A stretch of 64,000 bases of DNA from Symbiodinium microadriaticum (taxonomy: Eukaryota; Sar; Dinophyceae; Suessiales; Symbiodiniaceae): assembly GCA_001939145.1 (NCBI GenBank), contig LSRX01000359.1:208853-272852 (forward strand), given 5' to 3'. The notes under the pieces are model-generated. The model saw nothing but the letters and a program-made list of their open reading frames with translations. It was not told the origin of the DNA and did no database searches. How positions within the stretch are numbered: the first letter of the stretch is position 1; each line of letters opens with the position of its first letter. Shown here one piece after another: positions 30,210-40,690 of this stretch. The position numbers and the translations under genes were made by a program.

Positions 30210-31175
30210 GATCATCTGCGTTGCGAGTCCACTCCACGCACCGCGAGGCAAGAATGGCTGGAATGTTGGGCGCGCGAAGAATCCGAAGGAAATTTGGGGC
30301 CCTGGGATATGGCAGCTATGTGATTGTTGGTTCTGGAATTGGGCTGAGGCTAAGCCCCTGAGCCCAAACCTTCTCCGCCAAAACCCGAAAACCTAAACCC
30401 TCCCAGTCTCCAAGGGCTCAGGATGTCCTGTTTGGCTCGTCGGGTGTTGTGAATACCCCTTTCAGGAGAGGGAAGCAAGCTTGAAGTAAGGGTGCCGAGG
30501 CACATACCGTACGCCGACAGCCTGAAACTCTACAATTCCGAAGCCCTAAGCCGAAGGGTTTTTAGACTCATGCAAGGAGGCTCACTTCTAGTTGGTTCGG
30601 TTTGCCGTTCATAGGTGTAACAGGTGATGGTTGTAAAGAACAAGTGTCGCTTGATATGATCATGGTGTTGTAGGGAGATTTTCAACTCTGGCCTGCTGTC
30701 TGTGGATCTCTCAGAGCAGTCCCTCGAGTCTTACACATGCTCCGAACTATGCAGGATTTCAACATCTTCGATCGATCCTGCAGTGCATCTGCGGCCGCAG
30801 GACGGAGTGAAGATCCAGAGGAGAAAGCTTTCGGCGGCAACACGGGAACTGGACAGGAGGAGGAGATGAATCTGAAGGATGTCACAGGGCAACAGGGGAA
30901 GGATGGCCAAGACTCGAAGATGTTCGAGTTGCTGCGACGACAGCAGGAGAAGGCAGCGTCTGCAATCGTACAGACCAACCACGCGCTCTTGACAGTTGAT
31001 GCCAAGACCATGGAGGTGTGAGCAGGCTCTGTGCGTGGTCGAAGGCTTGCGTGCGGGTGCGGCGGTGGAAAGGGAGGTCAAGGCCCAGAGGAGTGCCATT
31101 GTGACAGCCAACAAGACTGCAGTGGAGGCAGTGGCCTTGTCACAGGGCACATTCTCGAGCAAGAACACCCACTAA
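30210..31175 (+). CDS. Candidate two-exon gene end with one frame break
   Basis: Exon A (30210-30319) follows an excellent acceptor, CGTGTTTCTGCAG, and reads STPRTARQEWLECWAREESE, then GNLGPWDMAA. It leaves 2 bases at a GTGATT donor. Exon B (30715, after GGATCTCTCAG) supplies 1 base, so the phase fits across a 395 bp intron. Exon B has an acidic Gly/Glu stretch, then a helix (MFELLRRQQEKAASAIVQTN). TGA at 31019-31021 breaks the frame, but one frame over, from 31020, the same kind of sequence runs to TAA at 31173. SAIVQTN before the break and SAIVTAN after it look like an internal repeat, so both halves probably belong to one coiled-coil-like protein. An extra base in GTGTG (31016-31020) would explain it: sequencing error or pseudogene. 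No family recognised. Confidence 0.45.
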
Positions 31176-31306
31176 ACAACCCTACTAGAAACCTACGAAA
31201 CCCCAACCCGAAGCCCTAAACCCCTGAAGCCTAAGCCCTCCCTAATCTTACTAAACCCCCCAAACCCCCCTATCATACCTCAAGCATCACCATTGAAGAC
31301 CCAGAA

Positions 31307-31790
31307 GGGTTTATGAAAGGACACCTGGGGAGGGGGGGTCCTGGTACTTGATGCTGTGGAATGTCAGCCCTGGTGATCACTTTTTTTTTGTAGGTAGTAT
31401 TAGGGAGACCCCTTAAAGGGGACCCTCCTTAACCTCACTTGTGACTCTCTTAAACGGGACCGTATTGAGAGGGTCTATATCCCCCAAAGTCCCCCTAATC
31501 CTACCTCCTACCTTTCAGGCCAGCCTTCAGAGCCCAGCTACGTCTGCCTTTAAGGGCGCGGCAGTGTTTAGGGTTCGATCATAAGGCCTCCTGTTTTGGG
31601 GCTTAGGTCTAGGGTCCTCCTTTAACAATGGGTCTTTAAGGGAGCCCCTTCATCGAAGGGCTGTTTTTGTTGAAGGGTTCCTTGGAGGGCTTCCTGAAAG
31701 GCTCCCTTCGGGGTTCAGGGTTTGTAGGATTTAGGATTAACCCTGAACCCCCAAGCCCAGAAGGCAGAAACCGTACCTCAAAAGCCTCCC
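31307..31790. repeat. Segmental repeat B (paralogue of 6096-6400)
   Basis: Matches the 6 kb copy on both sides of a hairpin inserted at 31381-31510. Confidence 0.8.
31381..31510. mobile_element. Hairpin element H9, inserted relative to the 6 kb copy
   Basis: Nine Ts, then GTAGGTAGTATTAGGG; the right end CCCTAATCCTACCTCCTAC pairs with it. The 6 kb paralogue runs GGTGATCA through to CTTTCAGGCC with only a few bases between, so this is a filled site against an empty one. No coding capacity. Confidence 0.75.
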
Positions 31791-31879
31791 AAATTGCCCA
31801 CAAGCCCCTACACCCCAAAGCCCCCCGAACCCCCTAAGATAAGCCGGGAAAGCCGGGAACTCGACAGGGCCCCAAAGCC

Positions 31880-32170
31880 TTGAAATCACTGAACCCTAAG
31901 CCCTAAATCCTAAACCCTGAACCCTAAACCCTAAACCTAAACCTAAACCTAAACCTAAACCCTAAACCCTAAACCCTAAACCCTAAACCGTAACCCTAAA
32001 CCTAAACCCTAAACCCTAATGAACGCTGCGTTGTCGGCCAGGGCAGCTCTGCCCCGGCGCAGCTCCACTCCTTCGCAGCCAGGGCGCTGGCCCCAGGAGC
32101 TATCAGGATGTATAGGATTTAGGGTTTGAGGGTTTCGGGTTTAGGATTTAGGGTTTAGGGTTTCGGGTTT
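31880..32170. repeat. C-strand then G-strand telomere-like blocks
   Basis: CCCTAAA and CCTAAA units 31890-32020; a 85 bp GC-rich spacer; TTTAGGG 32108-32170. Confidence 0.88.
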
Positions 32171-32606
32171 ATAGAAATTGTATAGGCTTTGGGTCCCGGG
32201 TTTTGAGCGAAAGTTTTGAGCGAAAGTTTTGACCGAAAGTTTCGTGCGGGTTTGGGCTTTTGCTTTCGACATTGGTTTTGGCTGGGAAGGGGAGGGTGTG
32301 TTGGCTGGTGCGTGCCCACGCGTGCGATGTCGCATCCTTACAGTGCTGCAGACCCATCAGGAGGAAAGCTGTTTAGGGGCCATGNNCCTGACAGCTGGCT
32401 GCTTGGCTGGGTTGACTGAAAGTTTTGACCGGGCGGGCTGTGGCTTGCAAAGCAGGACCTGCGCTGTCGCGGCATACAATTTCTATTTATCCTGCCTTGA
32501 GGATTTAGGGTTTAGGGTTTCGGGTTTAGGGTATGGGCACTATCATCAGCAACAGTAAATGCCTTGATTTTTGACAGAAAATCTAACGAGGTGAGTGAGT
32601 GAGTGG

Positions 32607-32857
32607 ATGGCCTGGGGAACGGAAACGTTCCCTTCGGCCATCTCTTCCGGCAAGAGTTTGACGCTCCGAGCCCCACAATCCAAGCAGAAAAACGTGCTGC
32701 CCGAACCTCCATGGGCCCCTCCCCCCCCCCCCCCCGGCAAGCCGCGAGGTTGGATGTGGGCACTTGGCAAGACAGCCTACTTCTCAGGAATAACGGCTCT
32801 TCCCCCTGTGAGCCCCTCACACGGGTACTAAGCTGGGGGCACTTGCTCAGAGAATAG
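32607..32857 (+). CDS. Candidate ORF, two frames meeting at a C14 run
   Basis: ATG frame at 32607 (MAWGTETFPSAISSGKSLTL) ends at 32831; the neighbouring plus frame ends LSWGHLLRE at 32857. Both have C/G-leaning third positions and both cross a run of 14 C at 32721-32734, giving Pro. An indel in the run could join either half. The minus strand (32512-32928) is also open. Confidence 0.27.
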
Positions 32858-32945
32858 GGCTTGGGGTGCGGGGTGGCCGAACCAAACACGCACACACGCA
32901 CCGGCAGCAAGACTAAGGGACAAAGCAAACTTAGCTCATCCCCTG

Positions 32946-33582
32946 TTAGCTGCGCAAACTCAAACAGTTTCCCCCCCCCCGGCGTGTGGCGCAGTGCCTG
33001 TAACTAAAGGCACCACCCCCGACCAGAAGGGTTCCAGCAAAATGTAATGACTTGTCAAAAGTTGTATGTGTTTTGTTGGTTATGGTTTCGTTTACAAGGA
33101 TCTGGAACGATACGGCTTTGCTCACCTTCTCGAAAAGTAGAGTGATTAGTGTTCTAGTGTTTTCGTCAGGCTTGTTATCGTCGTTATTACAGGGCCACAG
33201 TTCGTCGAACTCTCGCATGTTGGTTTCACCCATGTTTAGAGCCATTTCTTTGGTTCCAGCTGCTTGTCATAAGGTTCTGCTCTCTTGGGGTTAGCAGGGG
33301 TGAGGGCGGTCAGGGCCGTCCGTTCCCGCAATGACCTCCGTGGGAAGCTACGCACCGTCGCACGAACGGCAAATTGCTGGACTACCGGTCACAAAACTCA
33401 CGCTGTGGCAGGACGAAAGTTCATCCTGCTCGCGCATGTTGGCTTTTGAAGACCGCGCAAAGCCTGTTCCCTCCTATGTAGACCCTCCAGCAAAGTTCTC
33501 TGCGCGGAACATGCTTCTCAAGGAGAGTGGTATGATCACCAGCCTTTTCGTTTGCCTTTTTTCTTCATGGCCTGATTTCTGA
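32946..33582. CDS. Possible coding region, strand unresolved
   Basis: Minus 32946-33245 reads NMREFDELWPCNNDDNKPDE. A second, diverged copy of that stretch at about 33409-33443 reads NMREQDELSS. Plus frames 33052-33294 and 33331-33582 show the same pair as SSSNSRML and SSSCSRML. Differences fall on third positions equally on both strands, so the duplication is real but the strand is not settled. Confidence 0.27.
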
Positions 33583-34190
33583 AGCCTCAACACTCCAGAG
33601 TTTGAGGGTTACAAACCCCAAAGCCCAAACCCGCAGTAAGATCCCACGGAGTCAGACGCCTAAACTGCAAGGCACTACATCCCGAAGTGATAAGCCCTCC
33701 AGCCCGAAGCCCTAAACCCTAAACCCGAAGCTCGAACCCTCGAGCTTCTCCCTAAACCCTAAACCCTAAACCGCTGCTCAGGTCCGTCTCAGCCCGCGGT
33801 AGCAGTGATTGCCGACCGCACAGTCGGCGGCACAGTTTTCGGGGGGTCGGGGTTGTGATTTGGTTGGTTGGGTTTGGCATTTCACGTATTAAGGTCAAGG
33901 ATTCGGATTTCACTATTCTGCGGGTGTCTGGTGGGTTAAGGTGAGGGGTGCAAGGCTTCTGTTTTGGAGAGTTGGAGTTTTTGGGGCTTATTATGATTAT
34001 AGAAGAATATACCCCCGAAAACCCTATTTTGATTATTGAGGCCCCTACATTCTACATTACACCGAGCTATCGGAGTGTGCAGCGGTCTGGGCTCTGGTAA
34101 ATTATGATTTTCAATTCTGTTTCTTTTACAGTTGAAGCCTACCAAGAGGAAAGTTATGACAGTGTTCGTCAGGGCTTGAGATTTCTTACG
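33583..34190. other. Mixed DNA, one short exon candidate
   Basis: 33793-33834 plus, after GGTCCGTCTCAG, reads PAVAVIADRTVGGT and meets GTTTTC. 33980-34060 is a partial family H10 hairpin end. Confidence 0.25.
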
Positions 34191-34276
34191 GGTAGTTCTC
34201 TAAGGGAGTCCTTTTCACAAGGGTGCCGTACTATATTGGGGACCTAAAAAGGGACCCTAATTTAGAGAGCTACCCT
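34191..34276. repeat. Hairpin element, family H1, copy
   Basis: GGTAGTTCTCTAAGGG pairs with CCCTAATTTAGAGAGCTACC; core GGGTGCCGTACTATATTG. Confidence 0.88.
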
Positions 34277-35330
34277 TATTGGTTGGATGAAAACTTTGGC
34301 TTAAGTCTCAAAGCTGTTTGGGGTTCAGAACCGGTTCAGGAGGCTGCACTCTTCACCAGATCGGTCCTAGGATGGTAGTTCAGAAAGTACAGTAAGGGAC
34401 CCAATATAGACTCTTATCTACCCGCAAATTAAGAGCAGGCCCCTTCTGCCTCAAACTACAAGATACAACCTCATGAAGCCCTTAACCCTAAACCGTAAAC
34501 CCTGACCCCTTGTAAACCCTTTAATGAAAACATTCAGATCTAGCAAAACCTGAGGTGTTGCCGGGCGGGACTATTCTCGGCTGCTGGGATCTATCGACCC
34601 GGTTTCTCCACTAGCGGAGTGGGGACCCCAGATTCGATTCTTCCTCTGTGAGTCCTTCAGGGTTCAGGGTGTATGGTCTGCGGTTCACGTCGGAAACAGC
34701 GTGCTTCCCGGTAGCAATATAGAAAAGTAGCAGCGACACTATTCCTTTTGTTGCATGACTTGAATGGTAGCATAAAGTATCCCAAAACCCTATTCAGATA
34801 TTGAGGCCTTGCAACACGTAGACAGGGGGAGTCTGCAGGATATGAAGGATTCGGGCTCAGGGCTTTTTGTGTTCAGCGTTTTCGGATTTAGGGTTGAGGC
34901 GTTGAGGGGCTCAGGGGTGATATAAGGTGTTTCAAGCAAGGGGGTTAGGAAGGGGACCTGGCAAGAAGGAACTTTGCAGGGCTTTTGATGCGATGCCCAA
35001 AGCCGAAATTCCCACATCCTCCAGCCGTCAAGACTGAACCCATCAACCCTGATCTCCAGACCCTAAAGTTTAAAGCCCTGAACCAGTTAGGGTTTAGGGT
35101 TTAGGGTTTAGGGCTTTAGGGGTTTAGGCTGTAGGGGTTTAGGGGTTTAGCAGGGTGGAACAAGGTGTTTTAAAACAAAAAACAAAGCTTGAAGTCACTA
35201 AGCTCAAAACACATGAGCTCTGTGGCGTTTTGGGAAAATTTCCGGGTCGGTTTGGGTTGTAGGCTTGTCAGGCTCCAAGCCAGAGCCACATTCCCCTACT
35301 GAAAGATGATTCTCTCTCTCTCAGCCTATA
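34277..35330. other. Unique DNA and a G-strand block
   Basis: 34560-34650 has a protein-like frame (LFSAAGIYRPGFSTSGVG) without splice support. G-strand block 35090-35150. Partial H10-like end at 34762-34810. Confidence 0.3.
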
Positions 35331-35336
35331 TGTATA

Positions 35337-35378
<42 letters not shown>

Positions 35379-35728
35379 ATGGCAACTCTTGATGAATAAA
35401 CCCCCCTCCCCCCCCGCAAGGTAGGTCAGCTGGTGGCCTAAAACGTCCCCCCCCAAATAAAATTTGAGGGTTTTAGTATTGCTGGAACGTCCCGTCTCCG
35501 GCGGCCGGCTGGATTTTCGCTCTCTGGTAGTACAGCTTTAGTACTGGAACCATGCTTGGGGCAGAAGGTTGCCATTAATCGGGGGGGGTTTTGGCAAGGT
35601 TTTTTTTTTTTCAAGGGGGGGGGCTCTGCTGGAAGAGGCCAGCGCCTTCAAAACATATTTTGAGCCAGGTCCGAGGCCCGCGCGGGTTGCCATTAATCAG
35701 AGGGGGTTTATTAATCAAGAGTTGACAT

Positions 35729-35773
<45 letters not shown>

Positions 35774-35910
35774 CTATCTATCTATCTAAATAAATGAACA
35801 AATATCTTTATTATATATATATATATGTTAATATTTATATTTATTTGTCTATTATACATACACAGAGTGTATGTGTGTGTATATTATATATATATATATA
35901 TATGTGTGTG
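35331..35910. repeat. Three (AT)n tracts with poly-G and poly-T runs
   Basis: AT tracts at 35335-35380, 35730-35772 and 35880-35905. Both of the first two are preceded by TTGATGAATAAACC or TTAATCAAGAGTTG contexts and G/C homopolymers. Confidence 0.85.
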
Positions 35911-35941
35911 TGTTTAATTAATATACAACTATGACTAGGGT

Positions 35942-36226
35942 TTGGGTTCCGAAGATTCGGACCGGGGCAGCAAAGAACCTTGTCTGTCGGTGTCCGCGTG
36001 TTACTCCGCGGTGCCGTTTCATTTGTGCCTTCAAGGCACGGCCACTATGATCGCCACACCGAATTGCACTGCGATGAGATTCGCAGCAGGCACATCAGAG
36101 TTTCGAGGTCGTGAGCCACCACCAGCTGTGAGAAGGTGCGGATGTCATTCTCGGATCCGCGATACTTTAGGTTTCCATGCACCCAAGACCCGGCGAGTTG
36201 TCGCGCAACCGGGAAATGCCACGTAA
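35942..36226 (+). CDS. Candidate ORF, 94 codons
   Basis: Open from a TTG at 35942; first ATG is internal (TATMIATPNCTAMRFAAGTS). Cys-containing, mixed composition, third positions moderately C/G. Could be an exon starting inside. No family recognised. Confidence 0.22.
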   Translation: MGSEDSDRGSKEPCLSVSACYSAVPFHLCLQGTATMIATPNCTAMRFAAGTSEFRGREPPPAVRRCGCHSRIRDTLGFHAPKTRRVVAQPGNAT

Positions 36227-36232
36227 GGCCTA

Positions 36233-36336
36233 CTATGGAGTCCTTAATAGTTACCTCTACTATTTTGGGGCTTCCTTACTACAACTACTAGAGTAGAGTA
36301 TACCCCAAGACCCTATTCTAATTATTCAGGCCACTT
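36233..36336. repeat. Hairpin element, family H10
   Basis: GAGTCCTTAATAGTTACC and CTACTATTTTGGGG pair with CCCCAAGACCCTATTC and AATTATTCAGGCC. Confidence 0.7.
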
Positions 36337-36471
36337 ATAACGAAGCCCAAAACCCTATTCTTAAGGCCGCTACATTGCAGAGAGCTATCTGTCGTCGGAC
36401 AAGAGAAAGCCAACAAAAACACTGGAGCGGCTGCAAGATGCTCCGTTTTAGGGTTTAGGGTTTAGGGTTAA

Positions 36472-36650
36472 ATGTAGGGGCCTAAATAAATACCCACCCA
36501 TACTTTTTTGGGGGTTAGGGCTTAGGGTCTAGGGCTAAATACAGGGGCCTAAATAACTACCCATATTTTTTTGGGTGTTTTTTACTATAAGTGTAGCATC
36601 ATGGGCCCCAAAACCCAACTCTAGTTATTCAGGCCCCTATATGAGGCTCC
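36472..36650. repeat. Family H10, partial plus complete copy in tandem
   Basis: A left end AATGTAGGGGCCTAAATAA at 36472 is followed at 36534 by a second one and its partner AGTTATTCAGGCCCCTATAT at 36630. Confidence 0.78.
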
Positions 36651-36853
36651 CACTGCAAGAAGCGGCAAAGGGGCCGATATCGCAAACTTTGTTATCTTAA
36701 GAGGAATACGGCATGTACCTTAAACCCCTATGAGCCCTGGTGAACCTTTCGAGCCCTAACCGGATGAGTATCGTTAGATCTCAGACTGTATGACCTCTGT
36801 TGTAGAGGCAGAAAGGTTGACATAGAGCATCTTTTCGGAAGGTATGTCTTTAG

Positions 36854-37060
36854 CTATGATATACTCTTGGCGAGGGCAGGCACCGAAGACTCAAAATAGC
36901 ATTGGTTGAGTACTTTGGTTGGGAATCTAGACCCCAAATCGTGTACCGACGTCAGCATTCGAGGTAAGATCTTGCGGTGGAGGGTTCCGGCTCTGCGACG
37001 ATGGATGTAGGGACTTATCATTTGTATAACTAGACCATAAGAACGACAGGGCGATAGCAT
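36854..37060 (-). CDS. Candidate ORF, 68 codons
   Basis: True ATG on the minus strand: MLSPCRSYGLVIQMISPYIH then RRRAGTLHRKILPRML, ending ESSVPALAKSIS. Lies in a stretch free of telomere-like repeat. Basic, mixed composition. No family recognised. Confidence 0.27.
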   Translation of the reverse strand: MLSPCRSYGLVIQMISPYIHRRRAGTLHRKILPRMLTSVHDLGSRFPTKVLNQCYFESSVPALAKSIS

Positions 37061-37857
37061 ATGTATCAACGCGACCCGACACCCTGAACTCTATGTTACC
37101 CTAACCTAACCCCCCTTCACGTACTACCTCTTGCCCCTCTTTGCCCTGAGGCCAAATACCCGGGCGAGCTTCAAGAAGGTCTTCTGGGACGCTAAACTCT
37201 GCAGGGGTGAGTGTAAGTATGTATTGTATATGAGAAATATGCACCTGACCACAGGCGGTTGAAAGCGCTTTTGCATGTATACACACTTGCATATGTATTT
37301 CAGTTCATTTGTTCAGACATCCTGGTGCACGCATGTGTTTGTGCTTGTAGTTTTGGAAAGCAGGGATTAATTAAGGCAGTAAATACACAAACCAAAGCAG
37401 GGGCATTTGTAACCCTACTTGCCACACCACTGCTCTATGATTCTTAGTCACTGTGCCCCGAAGTCCTTGTGCCCAATAGTAGCCGAAGCCTACAGCCTGC
37501 GTCCGCATATGACATGCAATACAATCAATCACTTACCCGTGCAAAGGCTAGCAGCAGTAGCCGCAATCATAGAAGCAGCTACAACACCAGCGGCAGTTCT
37601 CGCAGTATTGCTAACTTTAGCTCTACAGTCCCCGGAATCTGTATAGCAGCAAAACCGGGAGGACTAATCAAAGGAGTACTCGAAGGAGGCGTGTGTACAG
37701 CGTCGTAAAAGATACATCGATGGTACTCATGGCAGGCTGGAAATTGGAGATACGTTCCAGCCCCAGCATTTGCAAGCAGGGTTGTCCAGTTCTTACAGTC
37801 GGGGTCCCCGAATCAAGAATTATTCAGGCACCTTTTCTTTGTTTAGTTGGTTCCTAC
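37061..37857. other. Repeat-free DNA with overlapping frames
   Basis: 37419-37708 is open in two plus frames; one is hydrophobic (LAAVAAIIEAATTPAAVLAV), which on the minus strand is ordinary. No choice possible. Confidence 0.25.
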
Positions 37858-38061
37858 TCAAGGAATGCGGTAGAAGGCCCTGAGAGGACAACCCTGGATG
37901 TAACACGTGGGCTCCGTGGGTCGTGGACTGAGTAGGCGGAATATAGGGATCTGCATAGTCGGGAAAAGTATACCCTCATCGTCCTCTATAGTACTACGAT
38001 AGTCTACCCCCGGAACCCTACCCCAATCAAAGAGGGTTGCAGGGAACCCAGCAGTAGGCAT
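37858..38061 (-). CDS. Candidate ORF, 67 codons
   Basis: Minus-strand ATG: MPTAGFPATLFDWGRVPGVD then YRSTIEDDEGILFPTMQ. Composition looks like a folded domain. No family recognised; the plus strand is not open here in the same span. Confidence 0.28.
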   Translation of the reverse strand: MPTAGFPATLFDWGRVPGVDYRSTIEDDEGILFPTMQIPIFRLLSPRPTEPTCYIQGCPLRAFYRIP

Positions 38062-38187
38062 ACGGTGTTTGAGGTTTAGAAGTTTACTTTGGACAGAGGG
38101 TGTTGAGGTTTGGGGCCTGGGGCTGCTTCAACCAACGAGCCAGCGAGGCCGGATCAGTAAAACTCTCTTTAGGGTCTGCAATTGCAG

Positions 38188-38517
38188 AAGTGTAGAACAA
38201 CAACAAAACGTCCGAGGGGCCCTAGAGGTCCATGGGATACTGACCTGCTACACCCGCAGACCGAAAACCTACGAATTCGGTTTAACCCCGAGTCCTCTAG
38301 CTGCGCTGCTGAGGCGGAGACACCCAGTGGTCGCACCACTCCATCAACTCCAGATTGCAATGCCGGGTGCCCGTTTGGGTGTGCAGGGCTTCTTCTAGGT
38401 CTCGGGTGTCTAGCGGTGGCTTGCAGGTTTAAGTCTTGGGGGTTAAGAGACTCGGGCTCAAGAGGGTTGTGCTGTAAGGGGAGTCAAATGCTTCAGTGGG
38501 GGGATCTTCTCATGCGG
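38188..38517 (+). CDS. Candidate exon of exactly 110 codons abutting H1
   Basis: Starts after CTGCAATTGCAG and ends CTCATGCGG, where GTAGTTTTC, the first bases of an H1 hairpin, would be the donor. Phase 0 at both ends. Contains KRPRGPRGPWDTDLLHPQTE, NLRIRFNPESSSCAAEAETP and a Cys/Gly-rich stretch. Other plus frames overlap. No family recognised. Confidence 0.36.
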
Positions 38518-38616
38518 GTAGTTTTCTAAATTGGCATCCCTTTTAGGTCGCCGATATAGTACGGCACCCTTATAACAAGGGCCCCCAAAAGGGACCCCAT
38601 TTTAGAAAACTGACCA
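38510..38616. repeat. Hairpin element, family H1, reverse core
   Basis: CATGCGGGTAGTTTTCTAA pairs with TTAGAAAACTGACCATG; the core is inverted (ATAGTACGGCACCCTTAT). Confidence 0.9.
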
Positions 38617-40196
38617 TGTGTAAAAGAGGTGGGTCATCGGCCGAAACCCAGAATTGTGAAGTTCATCGGAGGATTGTTCGCCTCCGGACTGCTCCGTGGC
38701 TGCATGGCAATAAAGCCGATGCTCTTGGGATGATCCCAAGCATTTGCTCTTGTCTTAGGGCTCGGGTTTAGGGTTTAGGGTTTCCTTTGTTTCGCACAAG
38801 GCCAAGGCCCTGGAGTTGAATCAGTTGATTAAAAAATCTGCTAGCATCTTAGCCTTCGCCAGACCCCCATAGACTCTCATGCATAAGCTCTTAGACCTGC
38901 AGCCCCAAATTCAATGGTAGGGTGCAATGTCTGGTCAACACTGCTTTCAACCATGCTTGATAAGTTCCCCTAGCAACAAGAATGCTTCTTCTGTCCGGTA
39001 GCAACAAGTGCAGCCCTCCATAAAGCCGAAGCCCTCAACTCTAAATCTTCACCGATATCAACCCCTAAACCCCTAAACCCCTAAACCCTAAACCCAAAGC
39101 CCCTAAATCCCTAACCCCTAATTCCTAAACCCTAAACGCCTAAACCCTAAACCCCTAAACCCTAAACCCTACCGAGCCTGAACCCCCAGTCCCAAAAAAG
39201 GGCCAAAGAAACCCAGCAAGAAACGGAGCTTCCACCGCCTCGGACGCCCAGTCCACGCGCTATCACAACGCTCCCCGACGCTTCCGCCGAATTCAGGGCC
39301 GGGGGGCCCAAAATGGTTTAGGGTCTTTAGGGTCTTTAGGGTTGCTGGGTTTGGGGTTTAGGGCTTTTAGGGTTTCGGGTTTAGGGTTAAGGGCCGGGTA
39401 GCGTTAAAATAAGTGATTTGATGGCCTTCCGCAGCCTTCCCGACCTGATTGCAACAAAATCGATACCCATCGATATGTACCCCCGAAGCCCATTTGCTAT
39501 TGTGGACCCTATGGTAGGGCTTGAGGTTCAGGGATTTGCTTGAAGGTCTCACGGTGTGGGGTTGAGGGCTTTGGCCGGTCGGGTAAGTCAGGAGGACTGC
39601 TTGCGCACAGCGGGCATGTTCTGGGAGTCCCACAAGGCCCAAAAATCACAAGGAAGATCTCTCCTTGAGTTTCTTTCCAGAGGTCCTCAGCAGTGACGTT
39701 TACAGAGGTTTATCCTGGAACCCTAAACTCTGAACATGACACCGAAGTTGCAGGCGCCAGACCTCAAACCTGTACCCATCTAAGCCCCCCTGAGCCCCAA
39801 GCCTGTGCTTGCCGGCAACACCGAAGGTTGGGCTGCAGATGAGGTCGACAGGCCCCTTCGGTACAGGGCTTTGGGGGGCTTTAGTATCTTCTGATTTAGG
39901 ATGTTAGCGCTTTTGGAAGAGTTTGGAGGGCTATTGTGGGTCTTTGGATTCCTTTTTGCCTAGGGGGGCGTTGCTGTTTCAGAGTTTTCGAGGGCTTCAC
40001 ATGGCTTCCAGGGCCCCAGGGTTTGGGGGAGCCAGAGCTTTAGAAATGGTTGCAAGGCCTGAAGAGAGCCCTCTCGGGCTCCTACTGCTTACAGTAGGGT
40101 CTAGGGTTTGGGTTTTTCGTTGTTGCAGGCAGGTTTTTGGAGTTGCGAGGATTTAGAAGCCTTAACTCAGGTTTTGGTTTAGTACCCTACGATCCC
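38617..40196. other. Mostly decayed repeat, no firm gene
   Basis: C-strand field 39060-39175, G-strand 39312-39390. Open frames at 39367-39642 minus and 39923-40156 plus are repeat-derived or weak. Confidence 0.45.
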
Positions 40197-40319
40197 ATGG
40201 TCGCAGCATTTCGGGGCTATGATGCGAGATATGGAGTCCTTGCAGAGTGCATCCCGCTGGGGCGGTCGAGGATCCCTGAACCCTTCAAGCCCCCTAGCCC
40301 TCAAGTTCCGAAACTCTGA
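40197..40319 (+). CDS. Candidate ORF, 40 codons
   Basis: ATG at 40197: MVAAFRGYDARYGVLAECIP then LGRSRIPEPFKPP, TGA at 40317. The frame is open upstream to 40137, so it may be an exon. Mixed composition and good third positions. Confidence 0.28.
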   Translation: MVAAFRGYDARYGVLAECIPLGRSRIPEPFKPPSPQVPKL

Positions 40320-40579
40320 TTAAACCACCCGGCACCCGCATACCCCTGAACCTAAACCCCTAAACCCTAAGCCCTAAACCCACATAGAGCCTAAAACCAT
40401 AAGCCTTACACCTCAAGGAGCATTCTGCCTCTAGCAGTCTTGTAGAGCACTCAAAGTGCCCTTTGTAGAACCTTCAAGGAATCCCTAAAGAGGCCTCATG
40501 TGGATCCTTAAACATAAAGGATTCCTTGTATACCTCAATGAACCCTTATATAGATTCCTTTTGCACCGTAAAGACCCTA

Positions 40580-40690
40580 TATGTGTAGTTTTCTAAACTG
40601 GGGTCTCTTTTTTTAGGTCCCCAGTATAGTACGGCACCCTTATCAAAAGGACCCCCAGCGGGACCCTACTTTCGAGAACTACTCGTATAG
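40580..40690. repeat. Hairpin element, family H1, reverse core
   Basis: GTGTAGTTTTCTAAACTGG pairs with CTACTTTCGAGAACTAC. Confidence 0.85.

Noticed and set aside
32385-32386. NN gap as another false duplication
   Set aside because: Unlike the other three gaps, no flanking repeat was found.
37061-38061. Organelle DNA insertion
   Set aside because: The repeat-free stretch looked different in composition, but no organellar gene could be recognised in any frame.
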